Assembly (NCBI RefSeq): GCF_030696805.1
Contig: NZ_JAUYRO010000091.1
Span: forward strand, 1 to 39,577
DNA length: 39,577 nt
Reading direction: 5' to 3'
From: Methyloversatilis sp.
GTDB lineage: Bacteria > Pseudomonadota > Gammaproteobacteria > Burkholderiales > Rhodocyclaceae
Shown here: positions 10,401-22,400 of the stretch, one piece after another
How the letters are laid out: each line of letters starts with the position of its first letter
How positions within the stretch are numbered: the stretch's first letter is position 1
Made by a program: the position numbers and the translations under genes
Notes under the pieces: generated by a model
Seen by the model: only the letters and a program-made list of their open reading frames with translations
What the model was told of the DNA's origin: nothing
Database searches by the model: none

Positions 10401-13400
10401 TCCGGCGCCGCCCGGGCGCACGACGCCGCGGTTGGTGAAGGTTTGCGCACCCAGTGCCAGCGTGCCGAAGCCGCTGACGGTACCGGTATTGGTCGTGGTC
10501 GCGCTGGTGTTGCCGAAGGTCGCTGACGTGAGCAATTCGATCGTGCCGGCATTGGTGAAGGCGTTCGCTACGCTCAGCGTTCCCTGGCCTATCGTGACAA
10601 GGCCCGACTGACTGAAGCCGACGTTCGACGTGATCGATGTCGAACCACCGCCCACTTTGGTGATCGTGCCTTCATTCACCAGCGAACCACCACCGCTCGA
10701 ATTCAGGTTGAAGTTGCCGTTGCCGCTGTCGAAAAGCAGGCGGGCGCCACTGGCGTTGCGCAGCACGCCACCATTGTTCAGGTTCACCGCGCCGCTGGTC
10801 TTGAAGATCCGGCTGCTGCCGCTCGCGTTGGTATGGACGAGCGTGCGGGCATCCAGGAACTGCGTGTTGCCGCCGGTGATCTGCAGCGGCCCGCTGACCG
10901 TCAGCGTTCCGTCACCGGCGATCGTGCCGGCAGTCCAGTCATAACGCCCGCTGATCGTATTGGCGCCGGTGCCCAGCAATGTGCCGCCGCTGTGGATCAG
11001 TGTCGATGCGATGGTTGCGCCGTCGGCCAGACTCAGCGTGCCGCCGCTCAGCGAGAGGTTGCCGGCTCCGGTGACGCTGCCCGCCGCCGCCAGCGTCGTC
11101 GTGGCACCCCGGATGTCCAGCGTGGCGCCCGCGGCGAGTTGCTGTGCGCCGCTCAGCAATGCCACGCCATTGAGGCTCAGCAAGCCCTGCTGGACATTCA
11201 ACACGCCGCGCTGGTCGATCTGCAGACTGCCGTTGTAACCCAGGTCGAGCGTGCCCGTGCCGGTCTTGGTCAAGGTGCCGAGATTTTCAAAGCGGCTGCC
11301 GGAACCGGTGCTCTGATAGATGTACAGCGTGTTGTTGTTGTTTCCGGTTTCCAGCGTCAGCAACGCACCGGCGGCGTTCTGCAGCAGCGCGCCGTTGTTC
11401 AGCAGGATGCTGCGACCGTTGTTGTTGCCGATGCGACTGTTGCCGGAGGCATTCGCGTGTATCAGTTGTGTCGCGTTCAACGTGACCGTGTTGGCGCTGA
11501 CCTGGGTCAGCACACCGTTGAGGGTCAGCGTGCCTGCGCCGCCGAGCGTGCCGCCGGTCCATTGCAGGTCGCCATCGACGATGACCGAAGCGCCCGTCGC
11601 AACATTCAGGGTGCCGCCGCTCAGCAGCACATCGGCGGTGATCGAAGCGCCATCGCCCAGCGTCGTGGTGCCGCTGCTTTGCTGCACGCGTCCGTCACCG
11701 CTGAAACTTGATCCGGCGGCCAGCGTGCTGGTGCTGCTGTTCAGCAACAGCAGCGCATCGGCTGCGATCTGATGCGTGCCGGCAAAAGTGCTGACCGCGT
11801 TGTTCGAAAGCGTCCCCTCGTTGATCAGCAGGGTGCCGGACTGCTGGACGATGAGGTTGCCGTTGTAGCCGAGGTCCAGCGTGCCGATCCCCGATTTCAC
11901 AAGCGAGCCGAAGTTTTCGAACCGGCTGCCGGTACCGCCGCTCTGGTAGATATACAGCGTGTTGCCGCTGTCCGGCGTGTCAAGCGTCAGCAACGCACCT
12001 GCGGCGTTCCTGAACACAGCGCCGTTGTTGATCAGCATGCTGCGGCCGTTGTTCGTGCCGATCCGGCTGCCGCTGCCCGTGTGGGTGTGCACCAGCGTCG
12101 CGTTGTCCAGCGTCACGTTGCTGGTGCCGACCAGTTGCAGTTCGCCCGAGACCGTGAGCGTGCCACCGGGCACGAGTAGGTTGCTGACCAGCGTGTTGCC
12201 GCCGCTGACGGTGCCGGCGCTCCAGTCGTAGCGGTTGCTGATCAGTGCATCGATGCCCGGCGAGAGCAGCAGGGTGCCGGCCGATTGCGCGAAACGCGCG
12301 TTGATCGACGCGTTGTCGCCCAGCGCGAGGGTGCCGTTGTTCAGTCGGAACTGGCCGGCGCCGTCTATCCGGCCACCCGCCGACAGCGTCGTCGTGCCGC
12401 CGACAACCTGCAGCGTGGCACCTTCCGCGATCTGTTGCGTACCGCCCAGCAGCACCGCATTGTTCAGCGAGGCGGTGCCTTCGCTCACCACGAAGCCACC
12501 GAGCTGATCGAAGCTCACGTTGCCGAAGCTGCCGAAATCGACGTTGCCGGCGCCGCGCTTGGTCAGGGCACCGGTGTTCTCGAAGCGACTCGCGGCGCCG
12601 CTGTCATGATCGATGTAGAGGTTGCCGTTCGGGGCTTCCACGATCAGCGCGAGCGCGCCGGTATTGCGGAACAGTCCGCCGTTCTCGATGTTGAAACCGC
12701 TGCCTGACGTGTTGGCGATGCGGCTTTCGCCGCTCGTGTCGTGATGCTGCAGCGTCGTGGCGACGATACGGACCGTCGTGTTGCCGCTCTGGTCGAACAC
12801 GCCGTTCGCGTCGAGCACGCCGCCGCCCGTTATCGTGCCGCCGGTCCAGTTGAAGCGACCGTCGATGTCGACCGAAGTGCCCGTCGCGACATTCAGTGTG
12901 CCGCTGCTGCTCAGGGCGTAGATCGAAGCAATCCGCACGCCGTCACCCAGGATGAGCGTACCGCCACTTTGAGCCAGCGTACCCGCGCCGTTGAATGCGC
13001 CACCTGCCGCGACGGTGGTCGTGCCCCCGAGTATCTGCAGGAACGCGCCGGCCGAAACGTTCTGCGTGCCGGACAGGCTGACCGTGTTGCCCAGTGTCAG
13101 GCTGCCCGCTTCGACATTGAGCGTGCCGTCCTGCACGAAGGTCATCGTGCCGAAGTTGCCGATATCGGCACGTCCGGCACCGATCTTGGTCAGCGTGCCG
13201 GTGTTCTCGAAGCGGCCGCCGAGCGGGCCGGTGTCGTGGTCGATGTACAGAATGCCGTTCGGCGCTTCGACCGACAGCGTCAGCGAGCCGGTATTGCGCA
13301 GCAGCGCGCCGTTCTCGATGTTGAAGCCGCTGCCCGAGGTATTGGCGATGCGGCTGTTGCCGCTGCTGTTCGAATGCACCAGCGTGGTCTGGCGCAGATA

Positions 13401-16400
13401 GACCGTCGTGTTGCTGGTCTGGTCAAGCACGCCCGCCAGCGAAAGTACGCCGCCACCAGCGATCGTGCCGCCGGTCCAGGTCAGGTTGCCCGACATCGCG
13501 GTATTGCCCGCAACGTTCAACGTGCCGCCCGACAGGTCGATGCTGGCTGCGCTGCTGGCCACGTTCAGGTTGGCGGTACCCGAATCGATGTCCAGCGTTG
13601 CAAGGCCGAGGTCGGCATTGATGTTGGCCACGTAGCCCGCAACGCGCAGCGTTGACGACGGCAGCGTGACGGCCGCGTTGAAATTCACGGTGCCGCCGCG
13701 GGGCGTCAGCGCTGCGAATGCCAGACCGCCCGCATTGAATGTCGAGGTGCCATTGGCCTGATCGAAATCGGCGATCGTGCCGCCGCCGTTGGCAATGAAC
13801 TGGCTGGCGGCAGCGCTGACCGAAACGCCGTTCAGGTCGAGCGTACCCAGCGCTTCAAAACGGCCGCCGTTGACTGTCAGCGTGCGGCCGACGCGCGTCG
13901 CGCCATTAACGGTCAGGCTGCCGCCGCTGATCGTCAGCGATTCTTCCGACGACAGCGAGCCAACGGTCCATGCGCCTGTGCTGATGGTGACAGTCGGCGT
14001 GAAGCCAACGCGATCGATCAGCACTGTCTGCGTCGCGGAATTCGGTGCCGCGCCGAGTGACCAGTTGCTGCCGACCGACCAGTTGCCATCGACATTGCTG
14101 ACCCATTCGTTGATGCCGGTCAGCGCGCTGCCATTGCCCAGAACGTGATTGGCCGCGCCGTAGTAGCTGCCATAGCCGAAGCCTGCCGGCACATCGAGCG
14201 TTGCGAATTCCCGGCCGGCGATGCGGGCGTTGTAGCGCACCAGCCGGAAGCCGGTGTTTGCGCCCGGCGTATAGCCGCCTTCATGCGTCGCGCGCAGCGT
14301 GCCGCCGAAGGTGACCGTGCCGGTGACGTCCAGTGCGTCGTACTGCGTGCCGCGTTCGCTGCCGGCGATCCCGACCTCAAGTGTGCTGGCGGCACCCAGC
14401 ACCAGATTTCCGGTCACGGTGAGCAAACCGTCCGGGCGCAGCACGCCATTGTTCGTGAGGGTGTTCGCACCCAGATTCAGGCTGCCGAAACCGCGGATGA
14501 CACCGGAACTGGTGAAACTGGTTGATGAGGTGATCACGCCGCCTTCGAGGCGCAGGGTGCCGGCATTGCTCCAGTTGGCGCCGCTGAAAGCGAAGGTCTT
14601 GCCGGCAGTGCCGGCGATGGCGGTCCCGGAGAAGGTGCCGCCAGCGCCCATGTTGATGCCGCCGGACTGAGAGCCGGTAAGGCTGATGCCGGCGCCGACG
14701 TTCAGAGTGTTGTTGCTGTGCCAGGCAGTGATGTCGTTGTTGGCGTTGTCGGCGCCGGCGAAATCGATGCTGCCGTTGCCGGCGATGTTGAGCGTGGTGA
14801 GACCGGCGGAGGTGTTGCCGCGCAGATAGGTGCTGGAGCCGGTGCTGGCGAGCCGCACGGTGGCGCCGTCGAGCGTGAGCGTGCCGCGCGCCTCCATGCT
14901 CTGGCCGTTGCCGACGACATACAGGCCGGAGCCGTCGACACCCTGTACGCCGGCGAGCGTGGTGTCGATCAGGTAGCCGACGCTGTTCATGACGAGCGCA
15001 CCGCCGGCCGGGTTGTGGGCGCGGATGGTGCCGCCGGTGATCGAGCCGCTGAGCAGCACGGCACCGGTGGAATCGTCGAGCAGCAGGGTGGCGCCGGTGT
15101 TGTTGAGCGCGCCGGTGATGGCGAGGGTGCCGGCGGCGACACCGTCGCGATCGAGCGAATTGAACGAGGCGGTGTTGAAGGCGCCGCCGAGGTTGAGCGT
15201 GCCGCTGTCCAGATCCAGGGTGCCGGAAGAGGCCCAGGTGGTGTTGTTGCTGGAGGTGAGCGAGACGGTGCCGCCAGCGGCGCGCAGGGTGCCGGCGTTG
15301 TTCCAGTTGGCGCCGCTGAAGGCAATCGTCTTGCCGGGGGTGCTGGCGATGGCCGTACCGGAGAAGGTGCCGCCGACGCCCATGTTGATGGCGCCGGACT
15401 GAGAGCCGGTGAGGGCGATGCCGGCGCCGATGTTGAGCGTGCTGTTGCCGTGCCAGGCGGTGACATCGTTGTTGGCGTTGTCGGCGCCGGCGAAGTCGAT
15501 GCTGCCGTTGCCGGCGATGTTCAGCGTGGTCAGGCCGGCGGCGGTGTTGCCGCGCAGATAGGTGGCAGTGCCAGTACTTGCCAGACGGACGGTGACATCG
15601 TCGAGCGTGAGCGTGCTGCGTCCTTCGAGGAAACCGTTGTTGACGACGGTCACCAGTGCGTTCGATGCGAGGCCGGTACGCTTGCGCAGCGTGCCATTGG
15701 TCATGTAGACGCCGCCGACCTGCAGTCCGGTTTCGCCGATGACCAGGGTGGTGTTGTTCAGGGCGCCACCGCCGGTCAGCGTGGACTGGGCGCCGAGCAG
15801 GCTCAGCACGCCGCCCGAAACGACGCCGCCACTGAGCGCGAGGCGATTCAGGTCGAGCTGAGTACCCACGGTCAGCGTGCCACCCGACACCGACAGCGTG
15901 CCGTTGATCGTGGAATCGTCGGTCAGCGTCAGGGCGCCGCTGATGACGGAAATGTTCTCGTTCGAGAACAGGCTGTTGATCGTGATGGGCCCGCCGATGC
16001 TGCGCACCGTGATCGTGAGATCGCCGGCCTGATCGATCACCACGTCGGTGGTGGCGGTCGGCAGCAGGCTACCGGCCCAGTTCGATGCGATGTCCCAGAA
16101 GCCCGATGCCTGGGAAATCCAGGTGCTGGCGAGCGTGCCGGTGGCAAAGCTCAGCGCATTCGAGAAGGTGGTGGCGGTCGCGGTCAGCCCGTTGGCATCG
16201 ATGCTGGCGAAGCTGCCGGTCAGACAGTCGAGGTTCGCACAGGACAGCACGGTGTAACGGTCCTGCGCACCAAGCACGACGCCATTCGCCGGCGTGATGA
16301 CCAGATCGCCACCCAGCGATATCGTGCCGCTGACCTGCAGTCTGTCCTGCTGCGCAACCGACGTGCCCAGCAGATCCACTTCAAGCGTGCCTGCTGCCGT

Positions 16401-19400
16401 CTGCACCAGATTGCCCTGAACGCTCAGCAAGCCCGCGCTGCCGCTGCTGCCCGGCTGAAGCAGGCCTGCATTGGTCAGCGTGCCGGTGCCGACGTTGATC
16501 GTACCGACGCCGTCGATGCTGCCGTTGTTCAGCAGGTTGGTGTTGCCGGTGACCAGCGACGCATTGTTCAACAGCGTCACGCGACCATTGTTGATCGGGA
16601 ACGCACTGGCTGTGAGCACGCCCTCCTCGATGCGCAGCACGCCGGTATTGGTCAGCGGCATCGCCAGCGTGAGCCCGGTCGGCCCGCGCTTGACCAGCAG
16701 TCCGGCGTTGTCGATGCGACCGCTGGTGGTGTGCGTGATGCTCGCACCGTTCTCGAGCACGACGCTGCCGCCCGAGGCAATCGCAAGTCGTGCGCCGTTC
16801 AGGCGCAACCCGTTGCCAGTCTGGTCAGCAATGCTCAGGTTGCCGGTGACACGGATTTCGCGCGAGGTGTCCTTGCTCGCGCTGCCCGAGGCGATCGTCG
16901 ACGCCCCTGCCAGCGTGACCACGCCACTGCCTGTCAGCGAACCACTATTCCACGTGAACCGGTTGCCGATGGTGATGTCGGCGCTGCCGCCGAGCGAACC
17001 ACCGCTCAGTTCGAGATTGGCGATGCCGGTCGCCGCGGTCGCGGCAAAGGTGCCGCCGCTCAGGCGCAGCAAACCGGGTCCGGTGATCTGCGTGGCGAGA
17101 TCGGCGGTGAGGGTGCCGCCAGTCTGCTGTACGACGCCCGGCCCGGCGAGCAGGAAGCTGCCGCCGATGACGTTGTTCGAAGATCCGTCTGCCGAGACGA
17201 ACAAGGTGTTGCCCTCGGTCACGACGATGCGCCCGCCCGCTGCAGACGAGAGCTGGGCAAGTCCGTTGCCCGCGCTGTTGAAGCTCTCGTTCATGTAGAG
17301 GTAGCCGTTGCCGGCAGTGGCCAGCGTGCCCGTCGCGCCAACGTGCAGCGTGCCGCCGTCGCGGATGTACAGGTCCGAACTGGCGGAATTCGACAGTGTC
17401 AGCGTGCCCGCCACTTCGAGGCGACGCTGCAGGTACTTGATCGTGTTGAGCTGGGTCAGCGCGCCACTGCCGGCCAGCACCGTTGTACCGGTACCGGCCA
17501 TCGTGCCGGAACGCCAGTCGAGCTGGTTCAGCGTGAACGTGCCGGCGCCGTCGAGCGTACCGCCGGTCAGTTCCAGATTGGCGATGCCGGTTGCCGCGCC
17601 TGCGAACAGCGTGCCGCCCGTGAGCCGCAGCACTCCGGCGCCGGTGAATGCGCTCGCCTGATCGACCGTGAGCAGGCCGGAATTCATCTGTACGGCGCCC
17701 GGGCCGGTCAGCGTGAAATTGCCGCTCATCAGGTTGCTCGCTGCGCCGTCCGCCGTCAGGAACAGCGTCGTGCCATCGGCCACCGCAATTCGCCCGCCCG
17801 CTGCCGATGTGAGCGCAGCAACGCCATTGTTGCTGCCGTTGCTGCTCTCGTTGAAATAGATGTAGGCATTCGACGAGGTGGCCAGCGTGCCGGTGGACGC
17901 GATGTGCAGCGTGCCGCCGTCGCGGATATACAGGTCGTAGTTCGTGTTGTTGCCCAAAGTCAGCGTGCCGGCAACATCAAGTCGGCGATGCAGGAACTTG
18001 TAGGCCGATGCGTTGTTGATCGTGCCGGTGCCGGCGAGGACCGTGGTACCGCTGCCGATCATCGTGCCGGAACGCCAGTCGAACTGGTTCAGCGTGATCG
18101 TGCCCGAGCCGTCGAGCGTGCCCGAACCGGTCAGTTCCAGATTGGCGATGCTGGTCGCCGCTCCGGCGAACAGCGTGCCGCCATTGAGCCGCAGCAGGCC
18201 GGCACCGGCGAACGCGCTCGTCTGATCGATCGTGAACAGGCCGCTGTTGACCTGCACGGCACCCGGCCCGCTCAGCGCAAAGTCGCCGCGCAGGTGATTG
18301 CTGGCTGCGCCGTCGGCCGTCAGGACCAGCGTGGTGCCGTCGGCGACGGCAATGCGCCCGCCGGTATCGGCGCTGATGACCACGCTGCCGTTATTGGCGC
18401 CGTTGCTGCTCTCATTCAGATAGATGTAGCCGTTGGCCGAAGTCGCCAGCGTGCCGGTGCTCGCGATGTGCAGCGTGCCGCCGTCACGGATGTACAGATC
18501 GTAGTTCGTGCTGTTGCTGAACGTCAGCGTTCCGGCGACGTCAAGCCGGCGATGCAGGAATTTGTAGGCACTTGCAGAACCGATGGTCGCCATGGTGCCG
18601 GCCGCCAACACGGTGCGCCCGTCGCCCGACATCGTGCCGCCCGACCAGTCGAAGGCGTTGCCGATCGTGAAGTCCGCCGCCCCGGCCAGCGTACCGCCTG
18701 ACAGCGTGAAGCGGCTCGTGATGGCCGAATCGGCATTGACGAGCAGCGTGCCCCCCGACACGAGGAACGTGCCTGCACCGGTGATCTGTGCGCCGTCGAG
18801 ATGGATCGTGCCGGCCGACATCTGCAGCGTCGAGTCAGCGGCGATCTGCAGCGGCTGGCCGGCAATGTTGAAGGTGCTGGATTCCATCAGCACGCCGCCG
18901 CCATTCAGCGACGACGCGACCATTCCACCGATCGACGCGCCCTGGCCATCGCTGTAACCGTGCAGGCGCAACAGCCCGCCGCGGCTCTGGATGTTGCCGC
19001 TGATGTCCAGATACTGCAGGTAGGCGTTGCCGCTGCCTTCACCCTTGGCCAGCGTGCCCAGGGCGGTCAGTCGGCCACCTCCGGTCGTGGAACTGGACCC
19101 GCGCAGCACAGCGTTGTCGCTCAGCAGCAGCGTGCGACCTTCGGCAATGACCAGTTCGCGATCGATGGTGCGCGTGCCGCTCAGCGTGATCGAGGTATCG
19201 AGCACGGTGCGGCCGGTGCCGCCCATGTTGCCGCTGAGCCAGTTGAAGTTGTCGCGCAGTGTCAGATTGCCGCTGCCCAGCAGATTCGTGTTCGACAGGG
19301 TGTAGGTTCCAGTACCACCGATGACCGAATCGCCCTCAAGCGTGAAGCGACCGCCGGTCAACGCGAACAGGCCCGCGCCGGTCACGTTCAGGCGCGCCGA

Positions 19401-22400
19401 AAACTGATTGCCGAGATTGCTGTCGCTAAACAGGCTCAGCGTCAGGCCATCAGCCACGTCGACGGTGGCCCCCGCCTCGGCGCTGAACAACGTGACGCCG
19501 CTGGCGCCTGCATCGAAGTAGAAATGGCCGTCATTCGTGGTCGAACGCAGGATGGCGGTCGACGTCAGGTGCAGCGAGCCACCGTTCTGGACGTACAGCC
19601 AGTAGTTGTTGTCGGCGTCGAAGATGCCGGAGATTTCCAGCCGCCGCTGCAGGACCTTGTTCGCGACCACCTGCGGCATCGAGGCGGGGCCGCTGAGGTA
19701 GGTCGTGCCGGTGCCGAACATGCCGCCGCCGGCCCACACGAAGCGACTGTCGATATCGAGATTGCCGCTGCCGCTGAGATTGGCGCCTCTCAGCGCGAGC
19801 AGGCCGTCACCCCCGATGACCGAGTCTCCGGTGAGCGTGATGTTGCCGCTGGTCAGGGCAAAGGTGCCGGCGCCGGTCAGATCGACATCGACCGACATTT
19901 CGTTGCCGAGGTTGTTGTCCGAAAACAGGCTCAACGTGCGCCCGTCTGCGACATCGATTTCGGCGCCGGCCGCCGCAGTGAAGCGCGACGTGCCCGTGGT
20001 ACCCGCCTGCAGGTAGATGCTGCCGTCGTTCGTCGTGGTGCGCAGCCGGCCGCTTGCCGTCAGGTGCAGGGTGCCACCCGCCTGCACATACAGCAGGTTG
20101 TTGTTGTCCGCGTCGAGCGTGCCGCTGACTTCGAGCCGGCGCTGCAGGAATTTGTTGGCGTTCGATTGTGGCAGCGAAGCGAGTCCGCCGATGCGCGTGA
20201 CGCCGCTGCCACCCATTGAACCGGACGTCCATACGAAGCGGCTGTCGATGTCGAGATCGCCGTTGCCGGCGACGTTGCCGCCATTCATCGCAAACAGGCC
20301 GGTGCCGCCAACCGAAGACTCACCGGTCAGCGTGATCAGGCCGCCGCTGAATGCAAAGGTGCCTGCTCCGGTCAGATTCACATCGGCCGAGAAGGTGTTG
20401 CCGGCATTGCCGTCGGTGAACAGATACAGGTTACGTGAGGCACCGACATCGATCCGGGCGCCCTGGGCAGCGCTGAATGCAGCACTGCCGCTGCCGCCGG
20501 CCTGCAGATAGATGTTGCCGTCGTGCGTAACCGAGCGCAGCGTGCCGGTCGAAGTGATGTGCAGCACGCCGCCGTTCTGCACGTACAACCACTGGTTGTT
20601 GTTGGCGTCGAGCGTGCCGGACACCTCCAGTCTGCGCTGGATGAACCGGTTGCCTGTTGCCTGCGGCAACTGGGCCTGCCCGGTGATGCGGGTGACACCA
20701 TCGCCATACATGCCGCCGTTCAGCCAGCGGAAGTTGTTGCCGAGGGTCAGGTTGCCGCTGCCGTACAGATCGGCACCCGCCATCGCGAGGTTGCCGCTGC
20801 CGGTGATCACCGAATTGCCTGTCAGGGTGAAGCGCCCGCCGGTCAGCGCAAGCGTTCCTGCGCCGCCGGTCGTGAAACTGGCCGAAATCAGGTTGCCGAC
20901 CTGGCTGTCGGAATACAGGCTGAGCTGCCGCCCGGCGGCGACATTGACCTGTGCGCCGGCATCGGCGCTGAACAGCGCCGTGCCCGTCGCGCCACTGTTG
21001 AAGTAGATGTTGCCGTCATGCGTTGTCGACTGCAGCACGCCGGTCGACGTGAGGTGCAGCGTGCCGCCATTGCGGACGTAGAGCTGAAGATTGTTCTGCA
21101 GATCGAGCGAGCCGGCGATGTTCAGCCTGCGGTCGAGATAGCGGTAGTTGAAATTCGGTGGCAACTCGCCGGCACCGGTCAGCGTGACCGCGCCGGTGCC
21201 GGTCATGATGCCGCTGTACCAGACCAGCCCGCCGAGCGTCAGGGGCGCGCTGCCGTCCAGCGTGCCGGCGAGGTAGAGCGTGCCGGAGATCGCTGCGCTG
21301 GCGCCGTCGATGTCCAGCGTGCCGCTGTCCACCGTGTAGTCGCCATCGATCGCCACCCCGCCGCTGCCCTGCAGGCGTTGGCCGCCGACATGCATGTCGG
21401 CCGAGCTTTGCAGCACGCCGTCGGTGGTGACGGCATTGCGGAACTGTATGGTCGAGCCGGTGCCCCGAACCGTACGCAGCAGGATGCTGCCTTCGCCGGC
21501 CGTGAGCAACGGCACGATGATGTCAGCGCGTTGATCGCCGACCGCGGTGCCGTTGCTGTAGCCGGTCTGCATCGTGATGCTGCCGGTGCCCTGCGTGATG
21601 ATGCGCAGGTTTGCGCCGTGCGCGCCGCCGGTCACCAGATCGATGCCGGCACTCGGGCCGCCTTCTTCGCCACCGAGATTGCGCGTTTCGATCAGCAGGT
21701 TGCTGCCGGCAGCCAGAGCCAGGGTGCCGCTCGTTTCACCTGCGAGGTTTCCGCTCGCCGTATGGCTGAACGCACTGCCGCCGACCGTCACCGAACGTTG
21801 CGCACGCAGGATGATGTCGGTCGTCTTGCTCTGTTCCTCTATCTCGCTCTCGAACAGCAGCGTCGGACCGAGCGCGTCGGCGGTGATGGTGCCCGGGGTC
21901 GCGCCACTCCTGAACAGCTGCGAGCCGTCGTTGCTGCCGTCACCACTGCCGCCCTGGATGATGATGGCCAGCGGGTCGAGCAACAACTCGCCATTGCGGC
22001 CGCGCGCGGCGCGGGTATCGGTGCGGCCGCGGTAGAGCAGGGCCACCTTTCCGGACACTTCGACCTGACCGCCGTCGCCGCCGTCGCGACCGCCGCGTGC
22101 CCAGATGCTGCCGGCGAAGGCGGTGGCTTCGTCGGCCCATACGACGACCTTGCCGCCATCGCCGTTCAGCAGCGCATCGGACAGCAGGCTCACGCCATGT
22201 CCGACCCAGCTGATGCGCGCGTTGCGGACCTCCGCATTGGCGCCTTGCCAGTCGCCACCGACGAGGATGGAACCGCCGCCGGTATCGCCCGATGCATCGA
22301 GCACAGCATCGCCGTCGAGCACGACCGTGTCGGCCGTGACGACGATGACGCCGCCCTGACCGGCTGATGCGCTGACCGGTGCCGCGGGAGCGGGGCCGGC

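Larger units (their letters stand above)
6155..16135 (-). repeat. Five punctuating W/NW modules within the exoprotein
   Basis: A module with the pattern W(T/S)xAxNWxGxxLPxxxDxVxI occurs at about 6155-6270, 8113-8220, 10010-10117, 14002-14110 and 16030-16135. The three copies nearest the C-terminus also carry a cysteine pair followed by WDGGAG (CGGVCWDGGAG, CGGICWDGGAG, CTTGICWDGGAG). The two nearer the N-terminus lack cysteines. Each follows a segment of the type VTGNFVQ...GTLxV...DxLxVSGxxxLGGTL. The protein therefore reads as a string of superdomains. Confidence 0.75.

Noticed and set aside
14718-18701. A 1,327-codon open frame on the + strand, opposite the exoprotein gene
   Set aside because: Same reason: a low-complexity antisense frame with no signal, domain or ribosome-binding site of its own.
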